DNA of 64,000 nt, from contig JAMXDE010000011.1 in NCBI GenBank assembly GCA_026770025.1, forward strand, positions 1,984,001 through 2,048,000, in the 5' to 3' direction. Positions 11,101 through 21,399 of this stretch are shown here, piece by piece. The notes beneath the pieces are model-generated. The model was not told the DNA's origin. It did not search any database and was given only the letters and a program-made list of their open reading frames with translations. The stretch's first letter is position 1. Each line of letters starts with the position of its first letter. The position numbers and the translations under genes are program-made. The stretch is from Craspedostauros australis. Taxonomy: Eukaryota; Bacillariophyta; Bacillariophyceae; Mastogloiales; Achnanthaceae.

Positions 11101-13512
11101 CCGACCCAGCAGGATGGACTCGCCTGGCAGGTTGGGCAGCACCATCCAGTGCTCGCATGGTCCAGCAGTGCTGTTGTAGAAGCCGACTTCGTATCTGTTT
11201 TGCGATCCGCTTCTACCGGCTTTGTAAACTCCAAGCTTGCGTCCTTTCGACGAAGGTGATGAAAAGGTCACGGTGTCGCCCGTCATGATCTTGGCCTCGT
11301 TGCCTTCACCGGCGCCGTCGATCTTGGAGATGATCAAGGTCTCCTCCTGCCGACCGAGACATCTGCCGCTTTGCTTGGCAAGGATCTTGGTCTCTGCGCC
11401 GTCCTTGACCTTCCTGGTTTCGATTGTGCCCATGGTGCAATAGGATCTTAGCATGATGGACGCCTTTGAGTTGATGGGCATTCCTGTGGCTTCTCTATTG
11501 ATGAACTTCGGATGTGATTGCAAGGTCGAGTCATGAGAAGCCACGGATGATCCCTTGTGCATTCTGGGCATTCTACCGGGCGAATGCGAATGCAACGGCG
11601 GTTTTGAATAGACACCGCCATGACCGCTGGGACGACGGTTGGGATTCGATTTGGAAGTGTTGGGAGAGGAGCTGAGAAGCATGGAGGATAGCTGCTGTAC
11701 ACCCGGAGACGTGGCACCGCTTCTGTCTTGTGCATTTTGCCTGATATCTGTACTTGCGTTGTTGTTCTCGATTGCGTGGTTAGCGTGAAGCTCTGCTTCC
11801 ATGTCATTAGACGGCATGCCATACTGCTGCGGTTGCTGCCGCACTTGATGTGCGCCGTTCATGAGACCTCCATTGTCAACGTGTCCGTGCACCGCATCGC
11901 GTTGTTTCGGAAACGGTGGATGGCTGTGCATGGCGTCACTCTGATTGTGCGACATTTGCTGCGCAGTGCCGACGACGCCATTCGCGCTGAAGCTATATTG
12001 GGCCATGTCTGGTTGCTGCTGATGTTGCGGTTGCTGTGTTTGATTGAACCACGAAGGCGTCCCTGGCCCATCGGACGGAATCGTTGTCGTGTGCTGCGGC
12101 TGCTGTTCTTGCTGCTGATATCGTTGTTGGGAAGGATACGAGTTGACTTGATCTATCACGGTGGTGCGACGTTGGGAAATTGATTGCATCGCTTGATGCT
12201 GCTGCAGATTCTGTTGTTGCGAGTATTGAAACTGCGATTGTGTGATCTTGTTGCGGCGTGCCTCCAACGGACTTTCAAACCTCGATTTCTCTGGCGATGG
12301 CTGAAACTCTTGTTCGTGCTGTGCTGCTCCATTGGCCGCACCCATGGGCTGCCGTTGCTGCTGCGCATGCCCGGCACCATTCACCCTGGCCTCCAGCAAA
12401 CTGGATCTTCCTGTCGAGTGGTCAAAATTGAACTTGCGCTGCTGCGTCTGGGTCGTTCGGTTGGCAGCGGAAGCTGCGGTGTTGGACGGGGACGCCGATG
12501 GAACTTGCTGGTGTTTCGACGACCAATTCTGAGCGGTAGGCGTGGCTTCACCATTGATTGCGACTGATGGCGAAACCTGCTCTCTTGGTGACGCAGCATG
12601 CACAGTCGTCGTAGTGCTGGTTGGTGTCACCGTGTTTGCAACCTGCGTTCTACTCATCGTCGTCGTCGTCGCCGTGTGCTGTTGCTTCGAAATCGATGAA
12701 GTCATGTTGCGATTCATGAGGGCCTGCCGCGTCATTTTCATCTCCCTGTACGCGGAGGGTGCGCCCGTTCGACCAGCAGCATTCGATGACGATGCAGCTG
12801 CCGTCGCTGTTGCCGTTCTGTTCAAGGTTTGACTGGAGGTCATCGTCGCGCTCGTCGTGGTGGCCGTCGTCGTCAATCCGCTCGTTGCCAAGGTCCCACC
12901 ATCATCCATCGTTTGACTCGTCGGCGACACGCGCTTCATGCGATAATCCATCTGCCGCTGTTGCATCGAGAGCAGCCGCTTCGTGAAGGTGTTCCTGTCT
13001 CGTCTTTTGACAGGAGACGATGACGACGACGATGACAGAGCCGGCTGGGAGGCAGTCGTTGATGGTATTCTGTTGGCCGCTCGCTCTGCAGGATACTTCG
13101 GGATTCCGGCCGTGGAAACCGCCGTGCCGTTGCGCTCATTGTGGATGGTTGCAGGGGAGGTATCGATGGCCAGCGATGGTCGCTGTGGAGTGGATGCAAG
13201 TCCTGTTCTGCGAGTGTTGCTCTGCGCTGTCAATGCAGACACAGGCGCTGGAGTTGCCCGGGATCTCATCGTGGTGGTGGCTGCTGCTGCTATTCCATGT
13301 GTGGAGGTGGCCCGCTGCGCGGATGCGGAGGTCGCTGTCCCCGCCCTGGCCTCCACAATCGCAGCGGCTCTTTGGCGTTTGCGTGCCAACGCGATCCTGG
13401 CCGCTGACGTATCCTTCCTCATCTTGATTCCTGCTCTCCTTCTCTTGGATGGTGATGTCTCTGAAGATGCTGCGAATGAGCGTCGCTGGATGCCTATCAA
13501 GCCACAAAGCAC
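8183..13512 (-). CDS. GCP2: gamma-tubulin complex component 2 (Spc97/GCP2 family), 1717 aa, two exons
   Basis: Predicted exons, in coding order, are 13512-8728 and 8551-8183, with a 176-bp GTAAGTG-CAG intron. The last exon supplies the conserved GCP end (RLDYNGF). GCP2 pairs with GCP3 to form the gamma-tubulin small complex that nucleates microtubules at spindle poles. Residues 1-660 are low complexity (Ala, Thr, Ser, Gln) with many basic stretches. Residues about 680-870 look like a beta-trefoil/MIR-type fold with repeated short strands (RSYCTMGTIE, RYCGGILSIDGKG). The GCP core follows: LFLTGSYLLHPGR near 920, then the GCP2 hallmark YMEMMASWVQKGVL and DPYSEFM near 1145. Human GCP2 is about 900 residues, so this protein is nearly twice as long. 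A start further downstream, for example MRKD at residue 31, is possible. Confidence 0.88.
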
Positions 13513-13942
13513 TCTTCTTGTATGGTATTGCTCTCAAGTGTATCGTTTCCACAAGAGAGCGAGATGATGGTGGACAAATGATGGTGAGAGACGACAGATT
13601 GCGGGTTCAACAGAACACCTCTTCGCACACCCAAGTTTGGGTTTTGTGGTTTTGTTTGTCAAGATTTGAATTCGTGTGTGACTGCGCGCGCCAGTCGTTG
13701 CATTCAAATCGTGGCGCCAAATCAACCAGGCTAAGACAACGAAGATAGATAAGGCAGGCATACCCGCAGACACACAATACTACCAATACGAGTAGTGTGA
13801 GACGAGTGTGATCTCAATCATGTCTCTAGAGAGAGCCGATCCAGAGTACATGACAGGCTTATACAGAGCATCGCAACATAATCCAGTGATCTACGCATCC
13901 ATGCTACCCACACACATCTTCATATATTGTATAGTAGGGCCA
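13513..13942. other. intergenic, no gene seen
   Basis: This is the promoter side of GCP2 and the 3' flank of the GT64 gene. No repeat or RNA gene is recognised. Plus-strand frames entering here are antisense shadows of neighbouring genes. Confidence 0.5.
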
Positions 13943-15289
13943 TCACGTGAAAGAATTGGCAAAGGAGAACCACTCGAAGAAGTTGCTGGGTCGGTATTGG
14001 AACCAGAATCCGGGCCGATGCTGCAGCCACGAGTATTTGCGCAGCGGTACGGGACGATTCAACGGGACCGCCCAGCCGTGATCATCACGCAATATGCGGC
14101 TCAGATCCGTGAGGCATTTGGATCGCGTCATCATGTGTCCGCTGCCCGTGCTGATGCCGTTGAACAGCCCCAGGTCCTGCACCTTGCCCTCGACGTAGAC
14201 TGGCGGGGCGGGCACGCCCTTGCCATTCATGCTGGCCGTGTAATTCGCCACCAAAAGGGACATGGCCACATCCTCGCAATTCATGTGCTGATCGACGTAG
14301 TCCTTGATTTCTTGGGGCAGGGCGCTGCTCGTGTACAGTTCCATGTACTTGGAGTGCAGAAAGCTGGCCTTGGTCAGGATGAAATTGAACTTGTGCCGCA
14401 CGTAGACGTGGGGCCATGTGTGGTACACCAGCTCGGTTGTGCTGGTGGGGTCAGCACGCGGAGGCGATGCGATGCGCGGGTAGTATCCTGCCATGGATTC
14501 AGGACGCGCCTTCCATGCCAGGAAACCCCGCGTCAGCGATGGGCACGCCACGCGGACGTCATCGTCGACCATGAAGATGCCCGTGGATTGAGATTCGGGG
14601 ATTGGCTCGAAGCGGCTGTTCAGGGAATCCTTGTCCACTTGCAGCACCTTGACCTTGGAGTGCCTCAGCGGCAAGTTGGATGATCCCGACTTCCTCAGCC
14701 CGCTGCTCGTGTCCGCCGTCAGAAGTTCCTCTGGTGTGGGCAGGGCGACACCCTGCTCCGCCCAAACGACGAAGACCTGCCCAACGCCTGCACCTGGACC
14801 ACACGTGACCGCGTAATGCTGCACGGCCTTGCGCAGCATCTCGGGCCGTTTGTACGTATTAATCACCACCGTGAACAGCATCTCGTCGGGCTGCAGAGGT
14901 TGCAGCAAGGATGGATCAAACCCGTAGCGATGGAACAGCACATCCCATGTGCCGATCACGACATGGAACATCACGGAGAACAGGAGGATGCCGAACAGCC
15001 ACTTGGAACGTGGTGACAGCAGCTTCCACTGCAGCAGCATCTTCCTCAGCAGGAAGACCTGGCTGCTCCTGCGTGCTGGATTGCGCAGCGTCTTTGCATT
15101 GTCCGACCTTGAAGACGACGATGACGATGACGTCTGTGCTTTGGAACCGCCCTGGCTTGCAGGATCCGAGCCGAGGTTGCTGCTGCTGCTGCTGCCGCTG
15201 TTGCTGGAGATCAGCTGCTCGAATTCCGAATCGTTGTCATCGTTGCGGTTGTTGCGTGAAACAAGCTCCATCTTCTTGTGTCTCTTCAT
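13943..15289 (-). CDS. exostosin-like glycosyltransferase, family GT64, 448 aa
   Basis: It is a type II membrane protein: a short Ser/Asn-rich cytosolic tail, one membrane segment at about 96-114, and a lumenal catalytic domain. The GT64 signature is present in order: FTVVINTYKR (139-148), the metal-binding DDD in MVDDDVRV (240-247), NFILTKASFLH (302-312) and MNCEDVAMS (336-344). GT64 includes the C-terminal domain of EXT1/2 and EXTL2/3. These transfer N-acetylhexosamine from UDP-sugar in the Golgi during heparan-type or glycolipid assembly. Length and the single catalytic domain match EXTL2-type enzymes rather than the two-domain exostosins. The product in an alga is unknown, and a cell-wall or extracellular polysaccharide role is inference. 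It is a single exon with the ATG at 15289. Confidence 0.9.
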   Translation of the reverse strand: MKRHKKMELVSRNNRNDDNDSEFEQLISSNSGSSSSSNLGSDPASQGGSKAQTSSSSSSSRSDNAKTLRNPARRSSQVFLLRKMLLQWKLLSPRSKWLFGILLFSVMFHVVIGTWDVLFHRYGFDPSLLQPLQPDEMLFTVVINTYKRPEMLRKAVQHYAVTCGPGAGVGQVFVVWAEQGVALPTPEELLTADTSSGLRKSGSSNLPLRHSKVKVLQVDKDSLNSRFEPIPESQSTGIFMVDDDVRVACPSLTRGFLAWKARPESMAGYYPRIASPPRADPTSTTELVYHTWPHVYVRHKFNFILTKASFLHSKYMELYTSSALPQEIKDYVDQHMNCEDVAMSLLVANYTASMNGKGVPAPPVYVEGKVQDLGLFNGISTGSGHMMTRSKCLTDLSRILRDDHGWAVPLNRPVPLRKYSWLQHRPGFWFQYRPSNFFEWFSFANSFT

Positions 15290-15889
15290 GGGCAGAGGTA
15301 TAATAGGTCGTAACGAAGGAAGCAGTGGACGCTATGTTTGGCAACTGCGTGCAACTGCGAGTATGAACACCCAACCACTCATGCACAACACAAGAGTGAA
15401 TCACGTGGGTTTACAATTGAGGAGGCAAAGAAGCATCTCGAAACTGAACACACGGAACAGACACGAAACAAAAAGGCGAACATGATGTCTATCTAGTCCT
15501 TTTCTAGTTTCATTCTTCGAAATACGAGTGTAAAATGGAGCTGTACTATTCATAATTTCAAGGCTTCAATCCGACAAGCTGTTCATGAACATAGGCTACT
15601 GGTATCTCTACTATACAGTCTAGAGCGAGGATGTTGAAGAACTTGACGCAGGTCCATGCACACCACTGCATCATAACTCCTTCTGTGTGTTGACACACAG
15701 CAGCTAGAGAAGTATAATATATATAGTGGTAAAAGACAGCGATTCACTAGCAATATGGTGGATGTGATTTGTTGGTTCAAGATCTCATCTCCAATTCGCC
15801 CTTCCTGTTTGACGCTTCAATCGGCCTCGTTCAACTCTCATGCGAAAGAGATTCGACATCGATACCAACGATCATACCAGCGATCGAGC
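15290..15889. other. intergenic, no gene seen
   Basis: This is the promoter side of the GT64 gene and the 3' flank of the EF-hand gene. It is moderately AT-rich, with an ATATATATA tract near 15717. No gene is supported. Confidence 0.5.
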
Positions 15890-17470
15890 TCAGCTGAAGG
15901 CAATGCCAATATCGATCGCACTCACGACGCCCAAAAAGAGCATGCAATCGCGGAAAAGCTCGCGATTCTGCCGTCCTGTGCCCTGCTGCACCAGAAGGTT
16001 CTCACGGTAGCTCTTGACCAGCTCTTCTCCCACGCGATCTAAATGGGCAAAGTGCTCCGTCTGGACTTCGCGGAATTCTGCCAGCGAGATCTTGGGTTCA
16101 AGCTCGACGTAGCGCTTGCGTCCGCTCCAGCCCGAATCGATCAAGACGGAATCGATGCTGTTGTCCTGATGCACTTTGTCTGCCCATGCGTAGATGCATC
16201 TCAACCGGTGATCGATCTCCACCTCGTTCATGAAATGCTCCTTCGTCGTCTTGGCGAACAGACGGATGAGGGTCTTCTTGATTTTGGTCTCTCTGCGACG
16301 TGCGAAGAAACCCTGTCTGGTTGGCGCTTCGACTTCATCATCTTCGTTGTCGTCGTCGCCGCTCGGCTTGGATTCTGACGACGCGGATGGAAAGGCTGCC
16401 CTGACCGGATGCGCTTCGATGGCATCATTCAACAATTCCGTCAACGCCATCTCCACCGGCTTGACGGCCAAGTACGCGACGTTGTTCATTTCCGCCTCAT
16501 CCAACAACCCATCGCTGTCATGATCTTGGAGGTCCCATATGGCAGCGACGCGATCCTGACAGGTTCCCAGCAAGAATGTGAGGACGCATTGCGTCAGTTT
16601 GTCGCCATCCAGCATGGATCGCTGCCGGCTCAATTCCTGCTGTTCGGTGGCTGCACGGTCGACGTCGGAATCGGAGACGGTCGTCAGAGTCTTCCAGGAC
16701 TCCTGCAGATGTTGCAATGCCGACTTGGCAAGGTGCAAGCGTAATCTGATCACCGCATTCTGAAATCGCACATCATTCAAGTCGTCGTCGTCTCCATCGA
16801 CAACACCGCCGGCCTGGTCTGCAGCACGACCCACGCTATCCGCCACCAGATCTTCAATGGTCGTATCGATGTCTTCCAAGCTGACTTCGGCCGGATCGTA
16901 GTAATCGCGCACATCCTTCAAGCACCGCGACGCCGGCACCTCGAGCAGCGCATCATCGATCCATTGCGTAATGACCGCGACCTTCGTGAGGAGGGTCGGC
17001 TCCGTGATGCCGTCCATGTCCGTGTTTTTGAACTCCGCTTCGATCTTGGTTTTCAATTCCTGCAACGCCGCGGGCACGGCGTCTTGCGTCGCCAACTTAT
17101 CCACCGTCTTGGCGATGAGATGAATGCCATCGGCCAGGTATAGATCCAGCATCTGATCTGGCGTGGCGGCATCGTCCAACGTCTTTTGATCTTCCTTCAG
17201 CTCCGTTCGCAGCTCGGCCAACTTGTCGCGCTTGGCCGATGTGGGTGCCCAGACTCCGCCCGTCGTGGTGTCGGCGGCGCTGGGGATTCCTACGGCCGGT
17301 GTGGTCGAGGGTGGCGCTGCGCCCGCCATGGGGCTGAATCCCATCAGTCGATCGGAGAAGGCCCGATGAGCGATCTTGCAAGGGGGCGTGTCTGGAGAGT
17401 TGACACGATATTGCAGATGGCGCAAGGAGCGACCGTTGCGGACCGTCTTGGATACCAGTCGCTGCATCAT
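15890..17470 (-). CDS. single EF-hand protein with probable mitochondrial presequence, 526 aa
   Basis: The start at 17470 (MMQRLVSKTV...) gives a basic, Arg/Ser-rich, acid-free N-terminus of about 40 residues, typical of a mitochondrial targeting peptide. The frame stays open to 17653, and that extension is His/Arg-rich and unconvincing. Residues about 315-330 form a canonical EF-hand loop (DHDSDGLLDEAE), with acidic residues at positions 1, 3, 5 and 12 and Gly at 6. The rest is helical and acidic, with a Pro/Thr/Gly linker near residues 45-85. The C-terminus is a short hydrophobic stretch (CMLFLGVVSAIDIGIAFS) that could anchor the protein in a membrane. I do not recognise the family. A Ca2+-responsive organelle role follows from the EF-hand but is unproven. 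Confidence 0.75.
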   Translation of the reverse strand: MMQRLVSKTVRNGRSLRHLQYRVNSPDTPPCKIAHRAFSDRLMGFSPMAGAAPPSTTPAVGIPSAADTTTGGVWAPTSAKRDKLAELRTELKEDQKTLDDAATPDQMLDLYLADGIHLIAKTVDKLATQDAVPAALQELKTKIEAEFKNTDMDGITEPTLLTKVAVITQWIDDALLEVPASRCLKDVRDYYDPAEVSLEDIDTTIEDLVADSVGRAADQAGGVVDGDDDDLNDVRFQNAVIRLRLHLAKSALQHLQESWKTLTTVSDSDVDRAATEQQELSRQRSMLDGDKLTQCVLTFLLGTCQDRVAAIWDLQDHDSDGLLDEAEMNNVAYLAVKPVEMALTELLNDAIEAHPVRAAFPSASSESKPSGDDDNEDDEVEAPTRQGFFARRRETKIKKTLIRLFAKTTKEHFMNEVEIDHRLRCIYAWADKVHQDNSIDSVLIDSGWSGRKRYVELEPKISLAEFREVQTEHFAHLDRVGEELVKSYRENLLVQQGTGRQNRELFRDCMLFLGVVSAIDIGIAFS

Positions 17471-17933
17471 CTTCGTGTTGCTGTCGTTATTATAGTTGTT
17501 GTGAGCGTCTATTATACTTTGCGTGCGAGCTGGTTTGATACGCAGATGAAGAACAAACCGATGTGGCGAGTGACCGCAGCGATGATCTTGTGGGTGATGT
17601 CTCCTCGAGTGTCCCCTTTGATGTGTTTCCTTGATGCGTGTTTCTGTTGTCATGAGATTTGTTCCGATTCATGACTGGATCCATCAGTGGACTCAATGGA
17701 TGGTCGCGAGCTTTTTGGCGCCAACCGATCATGCACAATGGAGTGTAGGTCAGTTGGTCGTGTAAGCGTAGCTTCGTTGGACACAACAACAATCACACCA
17801 TCATGATCAGAAGGGTATCATTGTCACCCACAGATTGGGACATAACAGTACGGCATGGCTTTCAGCTTTCTATAACACAATTAGAATTCTATGTCTACAC
17901 ACGATGGCACACTGGGATTGGCACACGACATGA
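17471..17933. other. intergenic, no gene seen
   Basis: This is the flank between two minus-strand genes. It is the promoter of the EF-hand gene and the 3' flank of the plastid-type membrane protein. No repeat or RNA gene is recognised. Confidence 0.5.
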
Positions 17934-18222
17934 TCACGCAAATACTGGCACGCCAGTGAGGGCGCTCGCCAAAAAGACGCCGCTGGTACCCATGGCAACC
18001 CATGCGACGATACCGATGGCGAACATGAGCCCGATGGCCTTGCCACGCGAGCATCCCAGCCTGTGTTGGACGTTGTTGAGGCATCGTTCCACACGCGGGC
18101 ACAAGGCCACGGCGACGCCGATGCGGACGGGACGTAACACCGTCACGATGGCGTAGAGGCCAGCATATGCGGACAGCAACGTCTTCCATTGGCCTGGTGC
18201 GAATGGTGAAAGTCCCGTCTGT

Positions 18223-18265
<43 letters not shown>

Positions 18266-19096
18266 ACAAGATGGAAGAGTAAGATTGTTTGCATGTGGTG
18301 GTTGGTGGTATGGATAAGCACATGTATGATGCATGTGCAGACGTAGAACATGGAAGGAGATGTGACATCAATTCATCACATCAGCAAGGAAGCAGCGAAG
18401 AAAAGCAGGAAAGAGTGTCAGGAAATCATTGAAGGATACTTCTGATTTTGCGAACTCGGCTGGCCAAACACGTGCAAGTTGTTGCGTTACACATGCAGAC
18501 GTATGGTACTTGTAGGACGACTGCCATTTCGGCCACAGTGCTATGACACGCACCGCACTTACCCTCGAACAGGCGATGAACCACGATAACGTGAAAGTGA
18601 TGGCACCGTTGAAGTTGCTGACGTAGTTGTACGAGAGCGCGAAGGTGGTGCCGAGCTTGGCCATCTTGGCCCGATCGATCTTCGTGGCATTCGTCACGAC
18701 CCTTCGGATTCGTCGCAGAAACGGAACCGAAGGCGTCGCGACAACCAAGCCGTGGTTCTCGATGTCCGCGTCCAACGTGGCCGTCTCGAGATCTTCGGGA
18801 GCGAGGAGGATCTTCGGCTGCGCCGTTGCGGCATGTTGCGATGATTGGTGTTTGGGAGAGAAGTTGTTGGGGAGAGGTTGCGGGTAATGCAGCTGCGACT
18901 GCGATCTCGACTGCTGCTGCGGTTGCTGTTGATGTTGCTGGCAGGTCTGCTGGGGACGGAGATTGGCGGATGTCGCCAATCCGCGGTTGCCGACCAATCG
19001 TTGGTTGAGAGCATCGGCGAACATGATGCCGTCTGTGTTGCAGAGCAAGACGAGGGAGGAGGCGATCGCAGAGTGCACGAATGGATGCAGCTTCAT
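17934..19096 (-). CDS. conserved membrane protein, probably plastid, 272 aa, two exons
   Basis: Predicted exons, in coding order, are 19096-18563 and 18218-17934, with a 344-bp intron between complete codons. The protein opens with a hydrophobic signal-like segment (residues about 7-20), then a Gln-rich low-complexity spacer. The conserved part starts at LGTTFALSYNYVSN and continues across the splice as SWFIACSR then TGLSPFAPGQWKTLL, followed by AGLYAIVTVLRPVR. There are three or four membrane helices, the last at about 245-265. This resembles an uncharacterised plastid membrane family of plants and algae with the phrase G-L-[ST]-P-[LF]-A-P-G-Q-W-K. The bipartite-looking N-terminus fits a secondary plastid. 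Function is unknown. The start could be the ATG at 19336, but the 19096 start places the hydrophobic segment at the N-terminus. Confidence 0.7.
18224..18261. repeat. GT/CA dinucleotide microsatellite in an intron
   Basis: An almost pure GT run on the plus strand (CA on the coding strand). It sits just 5' of the acceptor of the plastid-type membrane protein gene, in place of the usual polypyrimidine tract. Length variation here could affect splicing. Confidence 0.9.
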
Positions 19097-20349
19097 GTTG
19101 ATCGATGGTTGAGATAGCTGAGATCGCTGAGATGGATGAGAATGAGAACGATGAATGTGGTGACCAAATGAGGTTGTTGCTGACGGATGCCTGACGGATG
19201 CCTGACGGATGCCTGACGGATGCTGACGAATGCAGAGGATGAGGTGGTTGGCGACTCTGTGTTGGTGGTGGTGTGGTCGTCTGCGTTGTTCAAGATGTTG
19301 GACAACAGTTGCTCCAGTTGTTGCGTTTATACTCAAGGAGTGCTCTATTGTGAGTACTCTGCTCTTCTTTTATGTGAGAGGAGCGTGTGATGGGAACCGA
19401 TGGAGTCTGATCAGAGATGTGGCTTCGCGTGTGGTCACGTTGGATTGTAATGAGAACAAGGGAATCGTTTTTCCCTTGGACCGTACAAGGCGCAGAGTCA
19501 CGTAACTTCTCTCTTCTTGTTGGAGGCTGGCGTTTTTTTGCAAGGGAAGAGATCGACCAGACACTCTGCGCAGACACAAAGAAAGATCAACAGGCTCCAC
19601 GCCGACCAACCAAATCACCCGACACACGAGAACACCCTTCAACAACGCCAACGATGATGACAACGACAACAGCAGACCACGACTGCGTGTCTGTAGCCGA
19701 AAACACGCACAAGAACAACAGAACGGTTTTTGTCGACAACGCTGACTCAACCACGCCGAGAGAGGCTAAATTAGTAGATTTCGGCCATCGTGTTGTGTGA
19801 CGCATCCACTTCGCTGTCACGCAAACAGACAAACTTACGAATTGCGTCGCTCATCGTGCCCAGAACACAATTCTTCCAACCGAGGCTCGACTAAAATTTT
19901 TAACAAATCAAGCAATGGAGACGGTGACGTCAACAAAGGCGTGAGGATCCACGAATTAACTAAATCTACATACATCACGGTTACTTTTGAACTTGTACTG
20001 TTTCCGTTCACTTTGATGGCTTCCGTTCTTCTGTTGGAGTGTTGCCGTCCATCAAGTCATTGATTGCTTGTTCTGTTGTTCTTCTGTTCTGGTTGGCTCC
20101 ACATACTATACTCTTGAGTAGTGCTATACAATACCTTGCGTTGACGCCACCATGTTCTTCCTCACAAACTTCCTGACTTTCACGATCGTCGCATGCAATG
20201 CACCGTCACGGAACTGCTCGCTTCCGACAAAAGAAGAGTGGATGGAAGGAAGTTGTGCGAGTTGCTTTCATGCATGCAATGCCATGCGCGTTGCCATGCT
20301 TGTGCCTGTTCGACGGATGCTGTGTCCTCGTCGTCTCAACCAGCTTCTC
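19097..20349. other. intergenic, 1.25 kb, no gene seen
   Basis: It holds an 11-bp tandem array (19181-19229) and otherwise unique sequence between two minus-strand genes. Both strands have frames over 100 codons near 19370-19800, but they overlap each other, are Thr/Asp- or Leu/Ser-rich and have no domain. I do not call them genes. Confidence 0.5.
19181..19229. repeat. 11-bp tandem repeat, unit TGACGGATGCC
   Basis: Four perfect units and a partial fifth. It lies about 85-135 bp upstream of the chosen start of the plastid-type membrane protein, so it would be in its 5' UTR or promoter. Confidence 0.85.
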
Positions 20350-21399
20350 TTAGAAGTCCAACACATCCTTCTGGGCAAGCAGCTTCACCTTCTTGAATTC
20401 ATCGTCCCAGATTTGCTGCTTGTCGGCACTGTCGTCGCCGCTGTCTACCAGCTTGTGGTTCTTGGTATCGCTGTCCGAGGATGGTACCACCTTCTTGCCA
20501 CTCATGTTCACGGTGACGGTTGGATTGTTGGCGCGCTTCACGAGGTAGAATGCCACGCAGGCAAGGACGATCGCGGTGGCCACGAGAATGCCAAAGCTGA
20601 TGATGATCTTGCCCATCGTGGTGGAGTACGTCTTGCGCACGCCCTCCTTCCAGTTGGAGAAGTAGTTGCCCGTGCACAGGTTGGTGTTGGCTCCGCCGAG
20701 GTCGAATTCGTTGTTGGCGATGTCCGTCTTGAAGCCGATGGTCATCTGGGGGTAGAAGGAAGTCCCGTCCGCGTTGTTGGTGCTGCTGCCGTCCGACGAG
20801 TCGTTTCTCCAGTAGAAATGCGTGCTGAGGCGGAACTGGCCAGCGCCACCGCAGTCCGATCCGTCTAGCGAGGACAGCGTGGACAAGTCGCACAGGCTGG
20901 CATGTTCGTACACGATCTGTTCGCCTTCCGATGTGAAGGACTCGGCGACCAAGGTCACAAAGATTCCGTCCTCCGCGGCGAGCACTGCGTCGTTGTCCTG
21001 CACGTAGAAATCCACGTATAGCCGGGCCTTGTCACCTGGTTTGCAGCTCTCGCTCGCCCTGTACTTGTTGCCACCGTAGTAGTATGTGCCAGGACTGTCG
21101 CACAGGATCGACATGTCTTGAACGACGATGGGAGAGTTCTCGCACACGCTGAACGACACGCTCCCGTCCTGCTGATCGGCATTGTCGGCTGCATTGTCAC
21201 CATTGTCCTCGTCGTTGGCCGCTTCGTCTTGCTGTCCTTCGTCTTGCTGCTGCTGATCCTCACCGTTGTCGTTGTTGTCTTCGTCGGCAGCCGCGGCGTC
21301 ATCTTGGTCGCCCTGATCTGCTGTCACTATGTGCCCATCCAGTAGGCACAGCGCCGCAACGACAACGAGGAGGATTCGGTTCAAAGCTGATGTCTTCAT
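20350..21399 (-). CDS. type I membrane protein with acidic N/Q-rich region, silicanin-like layout, 349 aa
   Basis: A clear signal peptide spans residues 1-27 (LLVVVAALCLL). Residues about 28-80 are almost only Asp, Glu, Gln, Asn and Ala. The lumenal domain at about 85-262 has six cysteines (in CENS, CDSP, CKPG, CDLS, CGG and CTGN) and a possible N-glycosylation site (NDSS). One membrane helix follows at 264-287, then a 62-residue charged tail. Diatom silicanin-1 has the same order of parts: signal peptide, N/Q-rich stretch, Cys-containing conserved lumenal domain, one membrane helix, short tail. It sits in silica deposition vesicle membranes. I base the resemblance on layout, not on an alignment. 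Other ER/Golgi or plasma-membrane type I proteins remain possible. Single exon, ATG at 21399. Confidence 0.65.
   Translation of the reverse strand: MKTSALNRILLVVVAALCLLDGHIVTADQGDQDDAAAADEDNNDNGEDQQQQDEGQQDEAANDEDNGDNAADNADQQDGSVSFSVCENSPIVVQDMSILCDSPGTYYYGGNKYRASESCKPGDKARLYVDFYVQDNDAVLAAEDGIFVTLVAESFTSEGEQIVYEHASLCDLSTLSSLDGSDCGGAGQFRLSTHFYWRNDSSDGSSTNNADGTSFYPQMTIGFKTDIANNEFDLGGANTNLCTGNYFSNWKEGVRKTYSTTMGKIIISFGILVATAIVLACVAFYLVKRANNPTVTVNMSGKKVVPSSDSDTKNHKLVDSGDDSADKQQIWDDEFKKVKLLAQKDVLDF

Noticed and set aside
13808-14683. 291-codon plus-strand frame
   Set aside because: Antisense shadow of the GT64 gene, no recognisable motif.
17471-17653. N-terminal extension of the EF-hand protein
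   Set aside because: His/Arg-rich and unlike a coding start. The shorter form begins with a proper targeting-type peptide.
20152-20868. 238-codon plus-strand frame
   Set aside because: Antisense to the type I membrane protein; Val/Leu-rich shadow composition.
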